Assembly (NCBI GenBank): GCA_963600315.1
Contig: CAVCAW010000106.1
Span: forward strand, 1 to 6,628
Direction: 5' to 3'
Length of the DNA: 6,628 nucleotides
From: UBA6382 sp963600315
GTDB lineage: Bacteria > Bacteroidota > Bacteroidia > Bacteroidales > Bacteroidaceae
Positions 5,637 through 6,628 of this stretch are shown one piece after another. The position numbers and the translations under genes were made by a program. Below the pieces are notes generated by a model, which did not search any database, was not told the origin of the DNA, and worked only from the letters and a program-made list of their open reading frames with translations. Positions within the stretch are counted from its first letter, which is position 1. The number at the start of each line of letters is the position of its first letter.

Positions 5637-6628
5637 ATGAAACATCTGTTGGTTATAGTCGTGTCATTGGTAATGTGCGGTGTGGTCATCGGGCAGAACT
5701 TAACGGACAATGGGGTCCTTGATTTTGCTGCAAGGTTTTTTTCCTCGGGCTTTGGAACAGGTGGCACTGATGCTGTTGATTGTAAAAGTCGCAGTTTTGT
5801 AACAAATGGAGTCAGGGCATTTAGAGCTGATGACCTTGAAATAGTTTGCCGCAATTCTAACAATGTGATTGTTGCTCGGATTGATGGGAAAGGTTTTGTT
5901 GCCGTCAGTGGAACTGACGAACAATTGCGGGTGGCGGGCTATGGTTATAGTAGCGGTGACTCTGTGCCAGCACAATTATCGGGATTGCTTGCTGGAAATA
6001 GTGGGGTGAGCTGTGGCTACTGTGACATTTATGCTAACTGGGCAAAGACTGATGGCTTTGTGCTGCCAGTGTTACCTATGGTGAAGAGTGTTCGTCATCA
6101 GGGGGCTCCCTTCAACAGTTTATGTCCTTATTATATATATGACGATGGGGCAATATCTTTGGAACGTTGCCTGGTGGGTTGTGTCGCCACAGCTGCTGAA
6201 CAGATTGTGAGCCACTATGCGTATCCGGAATTCTTGAAAGACAGTATTGCTGGCTTTGCATCGACCAATAATGGTGAGTTGCCATGCATTCCCGCTGGTA
6301 CACGAATAGATTTTGATAATATATTGGATAAGTACGAAGGTGGTGACTATACTGTTAAACAAGCCAATGCGGTAGCAGAACTTTCGTATTACTTGGGCAT
6401 TGCATGTAAGATGAATTGGGCTGTTGGATCATCCGGTGCTAGGATAGAGCGACTTGTGGAACCACTACGCCGAGCCTTTGGTTATCGCTATGTGCGCTGT
6501 CTCAATAGCTATGAGTATTCTCCCCGTAGGTGGTTTGACTTGATTATGACGGAACTCACGGCAGGCAGACCTATATTGTATGCGGGTTACACTACAAATG
6601 GTGGAGGTCACGCTTTTGTTGTAGATGG
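5637..6628 (+). CDS. Streptopain-like C10 cysteine peptidase with Spi-type prodomain, 3' end cut
   Basis: The frame from the ATG at 5637 stays open to the right edge (330 complete codons). Residues 1-19 form a signal peptide with likely cleavage before Gln20. Residues about 25-120 resemble the Spi-type inhibitory prodomain of Bacteroidota C10 enzymes, including DGKGFVAVSGTDEQLRVAGY (83-102). The catalytic domain follows: the nucleophile Cys182 in GCVATAAEQI (181-190), the block MNWAVGSSGAR (259-269), and the catalytic histidine His325 in NGGGHAFVVD (321-330), where the window ends. The order and the Cys-His spacing of 143 residues are close to SpeB of Streptococcus and interpain A of Prevotella intermedia. 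The protein is probably secreted as an inactive zymogen and cleaves host or environmental proteins. The visible part has several extra cysteines, including C-G-Y-C at 126-129. C-terminal domains, such as a secretion signal, cannot be judged. Upstream sequence is A/T-rich with no clear Shine-Dalgarno. Confidence 0.93.
   Translation, partial: MKHLLVIVVSLVMCGVVIGQNLTDNGVLDFAARFFSSGFGTGGTDAVDCKSRSFVTNGVRAFRADDLEIVCRNSNNVIVARIDGKGFVAVSGTDEQLRVAGYGYSSGDSVPAQLSGLLAGNSGVSCGYCDIYANWAKTDGFVLPVLPMVKSVRHQGAPFNSLCPYYIYDDGAISLERCLVGCVATAAEQIVSHYAYPEFLKDSIAGFASTNNGELPCIPAGTRIDFDNILDKYEGGDYTVKQANAVAELSYYLGIACKMNWAVGSSGARIERLVEPLRRAFGYRYVRCLNSYEYSPRRWFDLIMTELTAGRPILYAGYTTNGGGHAFVVD

Noticed and set aside
5483..5975. 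Minus-strand frames of 126 and 91 codons
   Set aside because: They run antisense to the C10 peptidase, and the longer one also runs through the tRNA-Lys promoter and into the tRNA, so they are shadows of real features.

Overview
The window looks like chromosomal DNA from a Bacteroidota bacterium, most likely Prevotella or a close relative. The evidence is threefold. Several promoters carry the Bacteroidota -7 box TAnnTTTG, and the best one, ahead of tRNA-Lys, also has TTTG at -33 with a 19-bp spacer. Leaders are A-rich with little Shine-Dalgarno sequence. The gene families are typical of the group: a Porin_10-type outer-membrane protein, an OmpA-domain lipoprotein with a coiled coil, RarA, and a streptopain-like C10 cysteine peptidase. 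The genus is an inference; the phylum is much safer.

Layout, left to right. Positions 1-2127 (minus) hold a nearly complete Porin_10-type beta-barrel gene whose 3' end leaves the window. A strong 18-bp terminator stem (2247-2287) separates it from an OmpA-family lipoprotein gene (2314-3195, minus). Next comes rarA (3398-4666, minus), an AAA+ ATPase of stalled replication forks. A tRNA-Arg(CCG) gene (4789-4862, plus) diverges from rarA. A tRNA-Lys(CTT) gene (5420-5492, minus) converges on tRNA-Arg. Each tRNA gene has its own terminator, and about 500 bp between the terminators shows no convincing gene. From 5637 (plus) to the right edge runs a secreted C10 peptidase with its Spi-type prodomain, cut just after the catalytic histidine motif.

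The protein genes do not form one pathway. Each appears to have its own transcription start. Three of the four encode envelope or secreted products (porin, peptidoglycan-binding lipoprotein, secreted protease), and rarA is housekeeping. I see no mobile element, CRISPR array or defence system.

The least explained stretch is the gap between the two tRNAs. At 5017-5097 it holds four related, partly palindromic 15-nt units in exact 22-bp register. Further on it has two clean hairpins and a 10-bp direct repeat. This is the best candidate for something undescribed, but what it does cannot be told from sequence alone.
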